The position numbers were made by a program, and so were the translations under genes. DNA of 9,536 nt from an uncultured Chthonomonas sp. (GTDB lineage: Bacteria; Armatimonadota; Chthonomonadetes; Chthonomonadales; CAJBBX01): the NCBI GenBank assembly GCA_903886985.1, contig CAISOI010000253.1:1-9536 (forward strand), in the 5' to 3' direction. Numbering within the stretch: the first letter of the stretch is position 1; each line of letters opens with the position of its first letter. Shown piece after piece: positions 1 to 7,365 of the stretch. The notes under the pieces are model-generated. The model was not told the origin of the DNA. It saw nothing but the letters and a program-made list of their open reading frames with translations, and did no database searches.

Positions 1-827
1 ACGGTCATCTATTTGGTTATTTGAACTATTATGATCTGGCAGCGACTCCCGCAGAGAAGAAATTGGTCGCAGATCAAGTGGAGCGAATTGTTGGCGGCAT
101 TGTCGACCACGGATATAAGCTTCAGGATGTTGATGGAAAGGGGACGCGCTGGGCGAATTGGTCGCCCGATTCTTTAAACAATGATCCTCAATGGTTCGAA
201 GAGCGAAATGGCAACAGCGCGGAGATACTGTCACATCTGGGTGTTGCGTACCACATGACCAAGAATCGGAAATTTCTCGATGCTGCACAAACTTTGATCA
301 AGAAGCATGGTTACATTCGGAATATGCTGAACACGCATTTTGTCACTCCCTCCGAGCGAACACATATCAATGACGAATTGCTTTCGATGGTCTATCCAAA
401 CCTGATGCAGCACCCAATCGTTCCCGAACTTGCGTTAGTAGGCAGGCAGACAATCAAGCAGTGGCACGAGACCTGTGCAAGAGATTCAATTCCATTTTAT
501 GATTTTGTATACAACCGATTCTCTGGAAATAAAGTCAATCTCACAGGGGCTATAGAAGTCCTTAAGAAATGGCCGCTCGACCTCATTGAATGGACAGTGG
601 ACAATTCAAAAAGAGAGGATGTACATTTCGACAAAACTCCGGGAGTGGAGGCAATGTTTCTAGATCGAGTTTTGCCGCGAGACGAAATGGGAATCTGTAT
701 GTGGGATCAAGAACCATATAAGGCGATTATTGGGAATGGAGGAGCACGGGAAGATAAGCCCTGTGACTGGCTGCTTGCATACTGGATGGGAAGATATTAC
801 GGAATCATCTCCGCGCCAGTTAAGTGA
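1..827 (+). CDS. Helical-repeat (alpha/alpha-toroid-like) protein of unknown function, 5'-truncated by the window edge
   Basis: The reading frame is open from base 3, before any start codon, so this is the C-terminal part (about 274 residues) of a larger protein. A TTG at 21 is in frame, but I treat it as internal because the residues before it (GHLFGYLNYYDLA) already look like the conserved family sequence. From memory, this resembles a C-terminal domain in secreted proteins of Planctomycetota, Armatimonadota and similar phyla. Family-like landmarks are DVDGKGTRWANWSPD, NSAEILSHLGVAYH, the KKWPLDLIEWTVDNS helix, and a terminal GNGGAREDK...WLLAYWMGRYYG block. The alternating amphipathic helices and many aromatic residues suggest an alpha/alpha barrel like those of glycan-active enzymes. 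No catalytic residues can be assigned and the enzyme activity is unknown. Any signal peptide or N-terminal domain lies outside the window. The epimerase gene follows after 74 bp on the same strand. Confidence 0.75.
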   Translation, partial: GHLFGYLNYYDLAATPAEKKLVADQVERIVGGIVDHGYKLQDVDGKGTRWANWSPDSLNNDPQWFEERNGNSAEILSHLGVAYHMTKNRKFLDAAQTLIKKHGYIRNMLNTHFVTPSERTHINDELLSMVYPNLMQHPIVPELALVGRQTIKQWHETCARDSIPFYDFVYNRFSGNKVNLTGAIEVLKKWPLDLIEWTVDNSKREDVHFDKTPGVEAMFLDRVLPRDEMGICMWDQEPYKAIIGNGGAREDKPCDWLLAYWMGRYYGIISAPVK

Positions 828-890
828 TTCAAGCCAGTTTAGTAATTTGCACCAAGAAAGCTATAGAGTCTCAAGTGTGACGGAATCTTT

Positions 891-897
891 GGGGGAA
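891..897 (+). promoter_or_regulatory. Purine-rich ribosome binding site that supports the TTG start of the epimerase
   Basis: The sequence GGGGGAA lies 4 bases before the TTG at 902. An in-frame TGA at 878-880 closes the frame upstream, and no ATG, GTG or other TTG lies between it and 902. The next in-frame ATG (1042) would remove the Rossmann glycine motif, so this site and the TTG fix the start. Confidence 0.6.
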
Positions 898-901
898 TTT
901 T

Positions 902-1861
902 TTGGCAGGTAGATCGGTTCTTGTTACAGGTGGCGCGGGGTTCATCGGCTCCCAAATTGCTCAAGTGCTTGTGGAACGTGGTGATCACGTTCGAATTCTC
1001 GACAATTTCTCCACAGGAAGGCGTGAAGCACTTGGCGGCGCAATGCGCAAGGTGGAGTTCCAAGAAGGCGATATTCGTAATGCCATAGCCTGTAGGAATG
1101 CTTGCCGAGGGGTGGACACTGTGTTCCACCTCGCGGCATATATATCTGCTCCAGGTTCTGTGAAGGATCCTGTCACGGCGGACGCCGTGAACATCGGCGG
1201 AACTTTGAATATGTTGATGGCAGCCCGTGAAACGAGCGTGAGGCGGCTCGTCTTTTCTTCTTCGGCAGCCGTATATGGAAACTCAGTACACGTGCCGGTT
1301 CAGGAGGATGCTCTGCCACGACCAGAAACACCATATGGTCTTGAGAAATTGTACGGAGAACACATGGGTCGCATGTTCCACTCTATCCATGGGCTGGAAA
1401 CAGTTGCACTTCGCTATTTCAACGTCTATGGTGCTGGACAGAATCCGAACAGCGAATACGCAGCGGTTATCCCGCGATTTTTGACCGCACTCATTACGAA
1501 ACAACGTCCCACTATCTTCGGAGACGGTGAACAGACACGTGACTTTCTGTCGGTAAAAGATGTTGTCCAAGCGAATATTCTCTCGGCAGACGTACCGGAT
1601 ATCGCTGGAGGAGTCTTCAACATCGCTGGAGGAACTGAAGTCAGTCTGAATAAACTGCTCGCCATCATCCAATCCGTGGTTGGTGGAAAAGTTTTGAAGC
1701 CAATCTATTCGGATACTAGACAGGGAGATATACGGCGTTCTGTGGCAGATATTTCGGCATCACAGAGTATCCTGGGCTTTGCGCCATCGGTCGGTTTGGA
1801 AATAGGACTTACTGAAACAGTGGAATATTTACGTGGGTTATTGGAGCCAAGTAGAAAGTGA
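902..1861 (+). CDS. NAD-dependent UDP-sugar 4-epimerase / extended SDR family protein
   Basis: This is a 319-residue extended short-chain dehydrogenase/reductase, the usual length for GalE/WbpP-type UDP-hexose or UDP-N-acetylhexosamine 4-epimerases. It is cytoplasmic and would oxidise and re-reduce C4 of a nucleotide sugar using bound NAD. Visible motifs are the Rossmann glycine motif GGAGFIG (residues 10-16), an acidic NAD-ribose site DNFSTGRR (34-41), HLAA (77-80), the catalytic Ser region SSSAAVYG (119-126), the catalytic pair Tyr145-x3-Lys149, RYFNVYG (171-177) and GDGEQTRDF (207-215), which contacts the sugar nucleotide. RYFNVYG with the QTRDF block points to the GalE / UDP-GlcNAc 4-epimerase branch. 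Related nucleotide-sugar dehydratases or reductases cannot be excluded, and the true substrate is not readable. The start is TTG with a GGGGGAA site just upstream. The stop overlaps the next start by four bases (GTGA), so the acetyltransferase is probably translationally coupled. Confidence 0.93.
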   Translation: MAGRSVLVTGGAGFIGSQIAQVLVERGDHVRILDNFSTGRREALGGAMRKVEFQEGDIRNAIACRNACRGVDTVFHLAAYISAPGSVKDPVTADAVNIGGTLNMLMAARETSVRRLVFSSSAAVYGNSVHVPVQEDALPRPETPYGLEKLYGEHMGRMFHSIHGLETVALRYFNVYGAGQNPNSEYAAVIPRFLTALITKQRPTIFGDGEQTRDFLSVKDVVQANILSADVPDIAGGVFNIAGGTEVSLNKLLAIIQSVVGGKVLKPIYSDTRQGDIRRSVADISASQSILGFAPSVGLEIGLTETVEYLRGLLEPSRK

Positions 1862-3081
1862 TTAGACCATACGATAAGGATAGGGACCGCGGAGCGGGGC
1901 GCCGCATTTGGACAGAATGCGGTTGGTTGGATGACATTGAGCCGGAGCTAATGGACGCCTATGTAGATTGCGGGCGCGCATGGGTTGCGGAGTTGAATGG
2001 TTCTGCGGAGTGCCTCTGTTTAGCGGGGGATGGCGACTTCCAATACATGGGTAATTGGCTGTCTCTGGGCGCGATTACAGGAGTAACCACCAGCCATATC
2101 GGTCGAAAACAAGGACTCGCCGGAAGGTTATTGGCACATGCATTGGCGTCCGAGGCATCGGATGGTAAAACTCTCTCAATGCTCGGAATGTTTGAGCAGG
2201 GGTATTACGATCGACTCGGTTTTGGGTCGGGTGCATATCACCTTATCTGGGAATTTGATCCGTCGGATTTGAACGTTAAATCTCGACATCCTGCACCGGA
2301 ACGCATTACTCAATCTGACTTTCAGGCGGTGCATGACGCACGACTTAAGCGAATGCGCTCTCACGGTAATGTGAATCTGCTTCATTCGGAAAACACTCGA
2401 CACAACATGTTCGGATCGAAGGATCGATTTGGTCTGGGTTATCGCGACACGGAGGGGAATATAACCCATTGTTTATGGATCAACCCCAAAGATATGGAGT
2501 CTGGGCCCTATCGCGTACTTTGGACGGTCTTCGAAACGTACGATCAGTTCTTGCAGCTTCTCTCCATTTTGAAGAGCCTTGGGGATCAGATTAACTCTGT
2601 CATAATGGAAGAACCAGCGGGCATCCAATTACAGGACTTTTTGAAACAGCCGCTGAAGCGCATGGAAGTTTCCAAAGGCTCAAAGTTTAAGACTACGATT
2701 CACACTCTGGCATATTATCAGTCGAGAATTCTCAATTTAGAAGATGCACTGGCGCAGACCCAACTCGATTGTAAAGAGTTCCATTTTAATCTGTCACTGA
2801 CTGATCCGGTCACGTCGTTTCTGCAGGACGAATCTGAGTGGAACGGTTTGCAGGGGGAGTACGTAGTGTCCCTCGGCAGCAAGTGCAGAGTAGAAACCGG
2901 CTCTTTAGGAGCACTTCCAACTTTGGAAGCGTCTGTTGGAGCATTTACGCGAATGTGGATGGGAGTTCGCCCGGCGTCGGGACTGGCCGTTTCAGATAAT
3001 ATTTCTGGACCACCCGATTTGATGAAGAATTTGGATCGTGCCTTTCGATTGCCCGTGCCTTATCCCGACTGGGATTTTTGA
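1858..3081 (+). CDS. Eis-like GNAT N-acetyltransferase with C-terminal SCP2-like domain
   Basis: This 407-residue protein has the size and layout of Eis-family acetyltransferases: an N-terminal GNAT domain (about 1-135), a second degenerate GNAT-like domain (about 140-285), and a C-terminal sterol-carrier-like domain (about 290-407). Family members transfer acetyl from acetyl-CoA to amines, including aminoglycosides and lysines. The acetyl-CoA pyrophosphate loop is R83-K-Q-G-L-A-G-R90, preceded by the strand GAITGVTTS. The GYYDRLGFG motif (115-123) holds the tyrosine expected to be the general acid. The chain ends in Phe407 (PYPDWDF). In mycobacterial Eis the C-terminal carboxylate of a terminal Phe takes part in catalysis, so the exact C-terminus here supports an active enzyme. 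The GTG start is inside the GTGA overlap with the epimerase stop, with GGAG 11 bases upstream, and the N-terminus MIRPYDKDRD is typical of GNATs. The substrate is unknown. Linkage to a sugar epimerase suggests an amino sugar or another small amine, which is inference. Confidence 0.88.
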   Translation: MIRPYDKDRDRGAGRRIWTECGWLDDIEPELMDAYVDCGRAWVAELNGSAECLCLAGDGDFQYMGNWLSLGAITGVTTSHIGRKQGLAGRLLAHALASEASDGKTLSMLGMFEQGYYDRLGFGSGAYHLIWEFDPSDLNVKSRHPAPERITQSDFQAVHDARLKRMRSHGNVNLLHSENTRHNMFGSKDRFGLGYRDTEGNITHCLWINPKDMESGPYRVLWTVFETYDQFLQLLSILKSLGDQINSVIMEEPAGIQLQDFLKQPLKRMEVSKGSKFKTTIHTLAYYQSRILNLEDALAQTQLDCKEFHFNLSLTDPVTSFLQDESEWNGLQGEYVVSLGSKCRVETGSLGALPTLEASVGAFTRMWMGVRPASGLAVSDNISGPPDLMKNLDRAFRLPVPYPDWDF

Positions 3082-3111
3082 TAGGTTGAACTAACGGATA
3101 ACTCCCTGAAA

Positions 3112-5772
3112 ATGGATTTTCGCTCACATATTAGGTTGTTGACCGACCCTCTATTACTGAAGGACAACCCGTTTGTTATTCGCGGGAAGAGCCGTGACCT
3201 CAACAAAGGGCAGCCTTACAAGTCTTTCGCGTGGGTCCTTTTTGCGCTCAGTTTGTTTTTCTCAGGTGGATGCGCGTTAGCTGCATTCCTACACAGCAGG
3301 CACATGGGTGTATTCTCGTATCTCGGTGGCAGCGCCGGAACTATGATCTGCCTGTTCACCTGTGTGCCCCACATCTGGTTCATCACCGCTTCTGCGAACA
3401 AGCATACTTTCCAGCTCTTTATCAAAGAGGGTAGACAGCAGACTCTCGAAAGCCTTATCACTCTACCCACACCGGCAATTCAATTCCTTATTCAGCCCGG
3501 GATATATGGCTGGCTTGCCGGCATGCGTATGGCTGCCGTAGGTCTCCCGTTTTATGTTGCCACTCTATTCTTTGGCGGTGTTACGCTGTGGGACATTTTC
3601 TGGATGTATGTCGTTTTTGCGGTAGCCGCATTTACCATTCCCGCAGTTACTGAGCCGATGCGTAGCGGTCGCGATTTTTCAAAGCCAGTCGTCGCAGTAT
3701 TGGGCAACGCCCAGCAAATACAGGCTGCAAACAATCGACAGAATAACCCGCAACAGGCTTCACCGTTCTCGTGGGTCCAGATAATTGGGTTCCAGATACT
3801 CGCTCAAAGCTTCGGTCGAAATGCAGTTCGCATGACGAGCCTCGGCTCAAAGTATCTGCCGAAGTCCATTTTGTACCTTGTTCCAATCGGGATACTGGCG
3901 TGGCCATTTGTGATTGGGCGCGCACTGCGGACGCCCTTCGAATGGTTCAATATGCCGATGCTGCCCGTTTTTGGGCTGGCCATCCTCATTGTTTGTGGCA
4001 AATATCTGACTCTGTTGGCACGCGCGGAACTGTTAAGGATCGGACGATATCGTGACCTGGTTAATGAGCCAACGTACCTTACCCGTCGACGGCTACTTGC
4101 CATTTTGAACGGGATCAAGGCGATATTCTGGTTCGGATTTTTCTGGAAGTGGCTCGTGATGGATGGGGGGTTGAGTATTTTTCTGGCAGGGGCCCCACAG
4201 AACACCGAGTTCGGATTCAAAGGTCTCGCCTTCGGTGCGCTGATGGTCGCTTCGTTTATTGTCTCTTATAGAGCCCATCAGGTTGCTACGTGGTATTCTC
4301 CCAACTCTCGTGAAAAGGGAATGTTAGTCGAGAGAGTTCTGGTACCTGAACGCCTCATGAAGTGGGTTTTTATGCCTCTGGGACTGGCGATCGGATTTCT
4401 GATCGCAACCAGCCTAATCAGTCGCACAATGGTAGATATAGGCGGCACCCTCCAACTCGTTGGGCGATTGTCGATCATGATTATTTGTACCGCGGGGTTA
4501 TCGTACACGATCTCTCGCCGCGCAAACTGGATATCTTATCTGGGGATGCCGATTACTCTTGGAGTGTTCTTGCTCCCAGCGAAGCTCGCAGGTTTGGTGA
4601 TATTCAGCCCAATTTTGGGTTTAGCGCAGTTCGGAAATCTAGCCTATTTTGAGGATATGTTCCGAGTGATCGGTGTGCCTCCAGCATTCCAAGCTTTAGT
4701 GAACCACACAACGCCGTGGTATTTGTGGCCCGCAACCATGTTAGCCACAACCGCGTTGATTCGATTGAGTTTTGTAGCAAAAGAACGCCCATCCTATGTT
4801 CGCGATTCCATGGAAGAAGTTGTGAAGGTTGATCCGACACTTGTTGGTCTCGAAGTCTACCGAGATCCTCACGTCCGCACCGATGAAGAGAAGGTGGAAG
4901 AGAAACAACGTACCGAATCTCCATTGGGAAAAGCGGCTGCGGCATTTGCGTCGCGCATCTCCGATAATGCACTCGCCATCAAAGAAGTTCGCTCGAAATT
5001 GCGAGGCCTGTTTCCCGGGAATTCTCTTAGGACAATGCTGATTGTATCGGGCTGTATTTCCTTGGTACCTTTCTTCTTCCCTGCGATCTCTTACGGCACC
5101 GGTATGTCGATGTCAGGATGGTTGTTGCCACAGGCAATCCAAGGGCAGGGTGCCGTAGCATTCGGGATGATCTGTTATTGGTACGGCTTGATTTTGTACT
5201 TGTCACTCTCCACCAGTTTCATTGCACAATCGACAGCGTTCATGGTGGACAAGCAAAAATCGACTCTGGGATTCGTGCTGCTAACACCCATGACGAATCG
5301 CCAGATTGGATATGGCAAGGCCTTCGGCATCTACATGGTCACAGGCACAATGCTGGTTCTCGGGCTTGGGTGGACGTTACTTCTATCGCTACTTACTATT
5401 CCCATCACGGGAATTGGACCGCTGCTTATCTGGTGCGTCTTTGCATTTGTGACAATTGCAATGTCGTTAGGCGCCAGTTCACTTGGAATTGCAATTGCGT
5501 CACTCACGGCTCGGACCAAGAAGGCAAATCCTGCCCTCTCCTTCCTGATTGCGACCACCATCATGGGAGTGTTCGTGGGTCTGATTATTGTCGCGGGAGT
5601 GACAGGATTTGGGAGAGTAATCAAGGATCTTTTGTCTCAACCCTCGATGGTTGCTGCTACTCTGGTGAGCCTCAGCATCATGGCGATACTGTTCGGATAT
5701 CCACTGGTGATATGGGGAATTTCTCGACTAAGAAAAGGCGATATTGCCTTTGAGCAAAACGCCTCTTCTTAA
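3112..5772 (+). CDS. Large polytopic membrane protein, apparent tandem fusion of two ABC-2-type permease modules
   Basis: An 886-residue inner-membrane protein with roughly 16-18 hydrophobic segments, for example near 41-60, 140-180, 251-268, 284-300, 370-386, 417-434, 446-466, 474-502, 536-556, 640-660, 681-707, 738-763, 768-798, 811-830 and 848-870. ABC-2 exporter subunits usually begin with a cytosolic NP-x-KE helix and carry a T-L-E-x-L-x-x-T-P coupling motif after the second membrane segment. Both occur twice here: DNPFVIRGKSRDL (18-30) with GRQQTLESLITLPTP (107-121), and DNALAIKEVRSKL (618-630) with KQKSTLGFVLLTPMT (714-728). The offsets are about 600 and 607 residues, so the two halves look homologous. 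The charged linker at 565-605 is probably cytosolic. No ATPase gene is present in the window, so it would have to come from elsewhere. ATG at 3112 is the first plausible start and leaves a 30 bp gap after the acetyltransferase. I see no strong Shine-Dalgarno. The cargo is unknown. Confidence 0.75.
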   Translation: MDFRSHIRLLTDPLLLKDNPFVIRGKSRDLNKGQPYKSFAWVLFALSLFFSGGCALAAFLHSRHMGVFSYLGGSAGTMICLFTCVPHIWFITASANKHTFQLFIKEGRQQTLESLITLPTPAIQFLIQPGIYGWLAGMRMAAVGLPFYVATLFFGGVTLWDIFWMYVVFAVAAFTIPAVTEPMRSGRDFSKPVVAVLGNAQQIQAANNRQNNPQQASPFSWVQIIGFQILAQSFGRNAVRMTSLGSKYLPKSILYLVPIGILAWPFVIGRALRTPFEWFNMPMLPVFGLAILIVCGKYLTLLARAELLRIGRYRDLVNEPTYLTRRRLLAILNGIKAIFWFGFFWKWLVMDGGLSIFLAGAPQNTEFGFKGLAFGALMVASFIVSYRAHQVATWYSPNSREKGMLVERVLVPERLMKWVFMPLGLAIGFLIATSLISRTMVDIGGTLQLVGRLSIMIICTAGLSYTISRRANWISYLGMPITLGVFLLPAKLAGLVIFSPILGLAQFGNLAYFEDMFRVIGVPPAFQALVNHTTPWYLWPATMLATTALIRLSFVAKERPSYVRDSMEEVVKVDPTLVGLEVYRDPHVRTDEEKVEEKQRTESPLGKAAAAFASRISDNALAIKEVRSKLRGLFPGNSLRTMLIVSGCISLVPFFFPAISYGTGMSMSGWLLPQAIQGQGAVAFGMICYWYGLILYLSLSTSFIAQSTAFMVDKQKSTLGFVLLTPMTNRQIGYGKAFGIYMVTGTMLVLGLGWTLLLSLLTIPITGIGPLLIWCVFAFVTIAMSLGASSLGIAIASLTARTKKANPALSFLIATTIMGVFVGLIIVAGVTGFGRVIKDLLSQPSMVAATLVSLSIMAILFGYPLVIWGISRLRKGDIAFEQNASS

Positions 5773-5785
5773 GATCTTCTGACCG

Positions 5786-7363
5786 TTATCTTCCTTGTGG
5801 GGGATTTTTCGGAATCGCCACTGTGTTTGTGGAGTGGAACAGCTCGCCCACTTTCACAAGTTTGCCCTTAACCCATTTAAAGACTGTTAACTGTGTGCCG
5901 CTCTGGCCCTCTTTATTAAAACTGGGTTCGGCAAGAACAATCATCCCTTCCGCAAGTTGCGCAACGGTACCACCACCTGCCGATATGAATTCCTTTGGAA
6001 ATCCATTTGGTACATATTGTAATGAACTAGCTGTACTTGCAGAGCGATTGTGAGCTCCATTGTTCATGGCGCCGAGCGCCGCCACGCCACGATAATCCCG
6101 AGATGCAGAAGTGTCGAGTTTGTCATAGTCCCGAGGTTGAGTCTTGCTGGTATTCTCCACCACTGCATTTTGATCTGTTTTAGACCGCAATCTCTCGGTC
6201 TCGGGAGCTTTACCGGGCACACTTTTCAGTGCGGAATAATTCTGTCCAGCATTGGTAGTAGTTGAGCTGACATTCAGGTTCTCCTGTTTATTACTTTGCT
6301 GGTTCTTACGTGCCACGTTGGAACTTTTCACGGCGGGAGTACTCTCGTAGAGGTCGAGTGTATTCTGACCAACATTTGTGTTCGCTCTGCCAGATTGGAC
6401 GGCTATATTCCCTTGAGAACCTTGGATTGCACGTGTATTGCCTGATCCACCGCCAAAACCACCGCCGCTCTGGCCGCCACCGCCAAATCCTCCGCCTCCA
6501 AGTCCACCTGCTAAGCCGGGGGCTTGATATGTGCCGAGCGCATCCGCAGTTGAGCCAAATAATTTATTGGAATTGTCCACAAGAACACCGCCATAAACCG
6601 TTGGAATTCTTCGCCATTTGCTCCCATCGCCAACCGCGGTAATTAAGTTCGTGGCGGGACCCCATTCATCGCTCCAGGGAGCGTTAACACCGATAACCTC
6701 AATCATTTTGCCATCGACAACCAATTTTGGCCAGACGCGCAGTAAGACGCCGGATGCTTCGGGCGAAATCATCAATTTGGCGCGATCAGCAATGGCTTCC
6801 AGTGCTGTTCCCAGAGCAACTCCGTTAGCAGTAATATTCAACTTAATATCCTGCGGAACGGTTGAGTCAAGAGAGATTTTTAGTCCACTACTATCCGTTA
6901 GTGCATCTGCAGCAGCCTTGATCGATGAGTCTTTCATTTGCACATTAACAGGCTGTGAGAATTTGGCACTTCTTTCGAGCGAAGCAAGAGTACGTTCGGA
7001 CTGTTCCAAATTTGAATGGGCTAGGTCCGACATAAGCTTTGCATCGTTGACCTCCGTCACAGTAACGGCTCCCGACTTATATCGTTCTGTTGCCAACAGA
7101 AGAGCCGTATCCAGAGATTTGGCACGCTCATTCTCGCTGCGCACTGCGGTGCGAAAATTATCCAGATTGGTCTGAGGCGTGATGGGCTGAATTGACCGAT
7201 ATCCAAATTGGTTTTGACCTTGGCTTTTAAGTTGACCTTGTGTCTGGCTTGGGTTCGGAGCCTGCCCCTGTCCGTTCTGCCCATTTTGAGCGACGGCGTT
7301 CATCGGACAGATCGCAATGGCGCATCCGGCAATCAGAATCTGTATGTTAGGAAGAATGTTCAT
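5786..7363 (-). CDS. Secreted protein with TolC-like helical hairpin and STN/secretin-N-like domain
   Basis: A 525-residue exported protein of unknown function. Residues 1-25 form a hydrophobic signal peptide with a likely cleavage after AVA (23-25). It lacks a basic n-region, which is odd. After a Q/N/G-rich stretch (26-54), residues 66-135 are predicted helix. They include ATERYKSGAVTVTEVNDAKL, which resembles the RY-x-x-G-x-x-x-x-x-E/D-V-x-x-A turn of TolC-type efflux hairpins. Residues 137-212 read as an STN / secretin N-terminal-like domain, with VNVQMKDSSIKAAADAL, SGLKISLD, and ALGTALEAIADRAKLMIS. A region to about 280 has conserved-looking Trp and Gly residues (NAPWSDEWGPATN). A Gly-rich linker (285-308) and an Asn/Gln/Ser-rich low-complexity zone (310-445) follow. 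A small beta-rich C-terminal region (447-520) ends the protein. There is no outer-membrane barrel or secretin domain. The start lies 2 bp after the anti-sigma stop, so it belongs to the sigma operon and may be the signal partner of the anti-sigma factor (inference). Confidence 0.7.
   Translation of the reverse strand: MNILPNIQILIAGCAIAICPMNAVAQNGQNGQGQAPNPSQTQGQLKSQGQNQFGYRSIQPITPQTNLDNFRTAVRSENERAKSLDTALLLATERYKSGAVTVTEVNDAKLMSDLAHSNLEQSERTLASLERSAKFSQPVNVQMKDSSIKAAADALTDSSGLKISLDSTVPQDIKLNITANGVALGTALEAIADRAKLMISPEASGVLLRVWPKLVVDGKMIEVIGVNAPWSDEWGPATNLITAVGDGSKWRRIPTVYGGVLVDNSNKLFGSTADALGTYQAPGLAGGLGGGGFGGGGQSGGGFGGGSGNTRAIQGSQGNIAVQSGRANTNVGQNTLDLYESTPAVKSSNVARKNQQSNKQENLNVSSTTTNAGQNYSALKSVPGKAPETERLRSKTDQNAVVENTSKTQPRDYDKLDTSASRDYRGVAALGAMNNGAHNRSASTASSLQYVPNGFPKEFISAGGGTVAQLAEGMIVLAEPSFNKEGQSGTQLTVFKWVKGKLVKVGELFHSTNTVAIPKNPPQGR
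6440..6511 (-). repeat. Gly-rich low-complexity tract inside the STN-like protein
   Basis: This stretch encodes residues 285-308, in which most positions are glycine with interspersed Phe, Gln, Ser and Leu, in GGGGFGGGG-like units. On the plus strand it shows as repeated ccgcc/ccacc units. It probably serves as a flexible linker between the STN-like part and the low-complexity C-terminal half, and such tracts often vary in length between strains. Confidence 0.75.
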
Positions 7364-7365
7364 GG

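Noticed and set aside
21..23. TTG at 21 as the true start of the first gene
   Set aside because: The frame is open to the window edge, and the codons before the TTG read as family-like sequence (GHLFGY), so the gene is truncated, not starting here.
1601..1633. 12-base direct repeat ATCGCTGGAGGA at 1601 and 1622
   Set aside because: Both copies are in frame and encode IAGG in a stretch where the epimerase family has a VFNIAGG-type motif, so coding constraint and chance explain it.
5118..5753. 211-residue open frame overlapping the end of the membrane protein in another frame
   Set aside because: It lies wholly within the permease-like gene, whose frame encodes clear membrane segments. This frame is rich in Cys, His, Trp and Arg, as expected of an out-of-frame reading.
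5771..5778. AAGATCTT palindrome between the convergent genes as a terminator
   Set aside because: It is a short AT-containing palindrome with no loop, no GC-rich stem and no U-tract.
6618..7175. 185-residue open frame on the plus strand opposite the STN-like gene
   Set aside because: It is fully antisense to a gene with signal peptide and domain structure. It is Ser/Arg/Leu-rich with no recognisable motif, and has no ribosome site or operon context.
7322..7333. Lipobox-like IAGC at residues 11-14 of the 525-residue protein
   Set aside because: The preceding segment is only about 13 residues and has no basic residue. A standard signal peptidase I site (AVA before Gln26) fits better, so I do not call it a lipoprotein.
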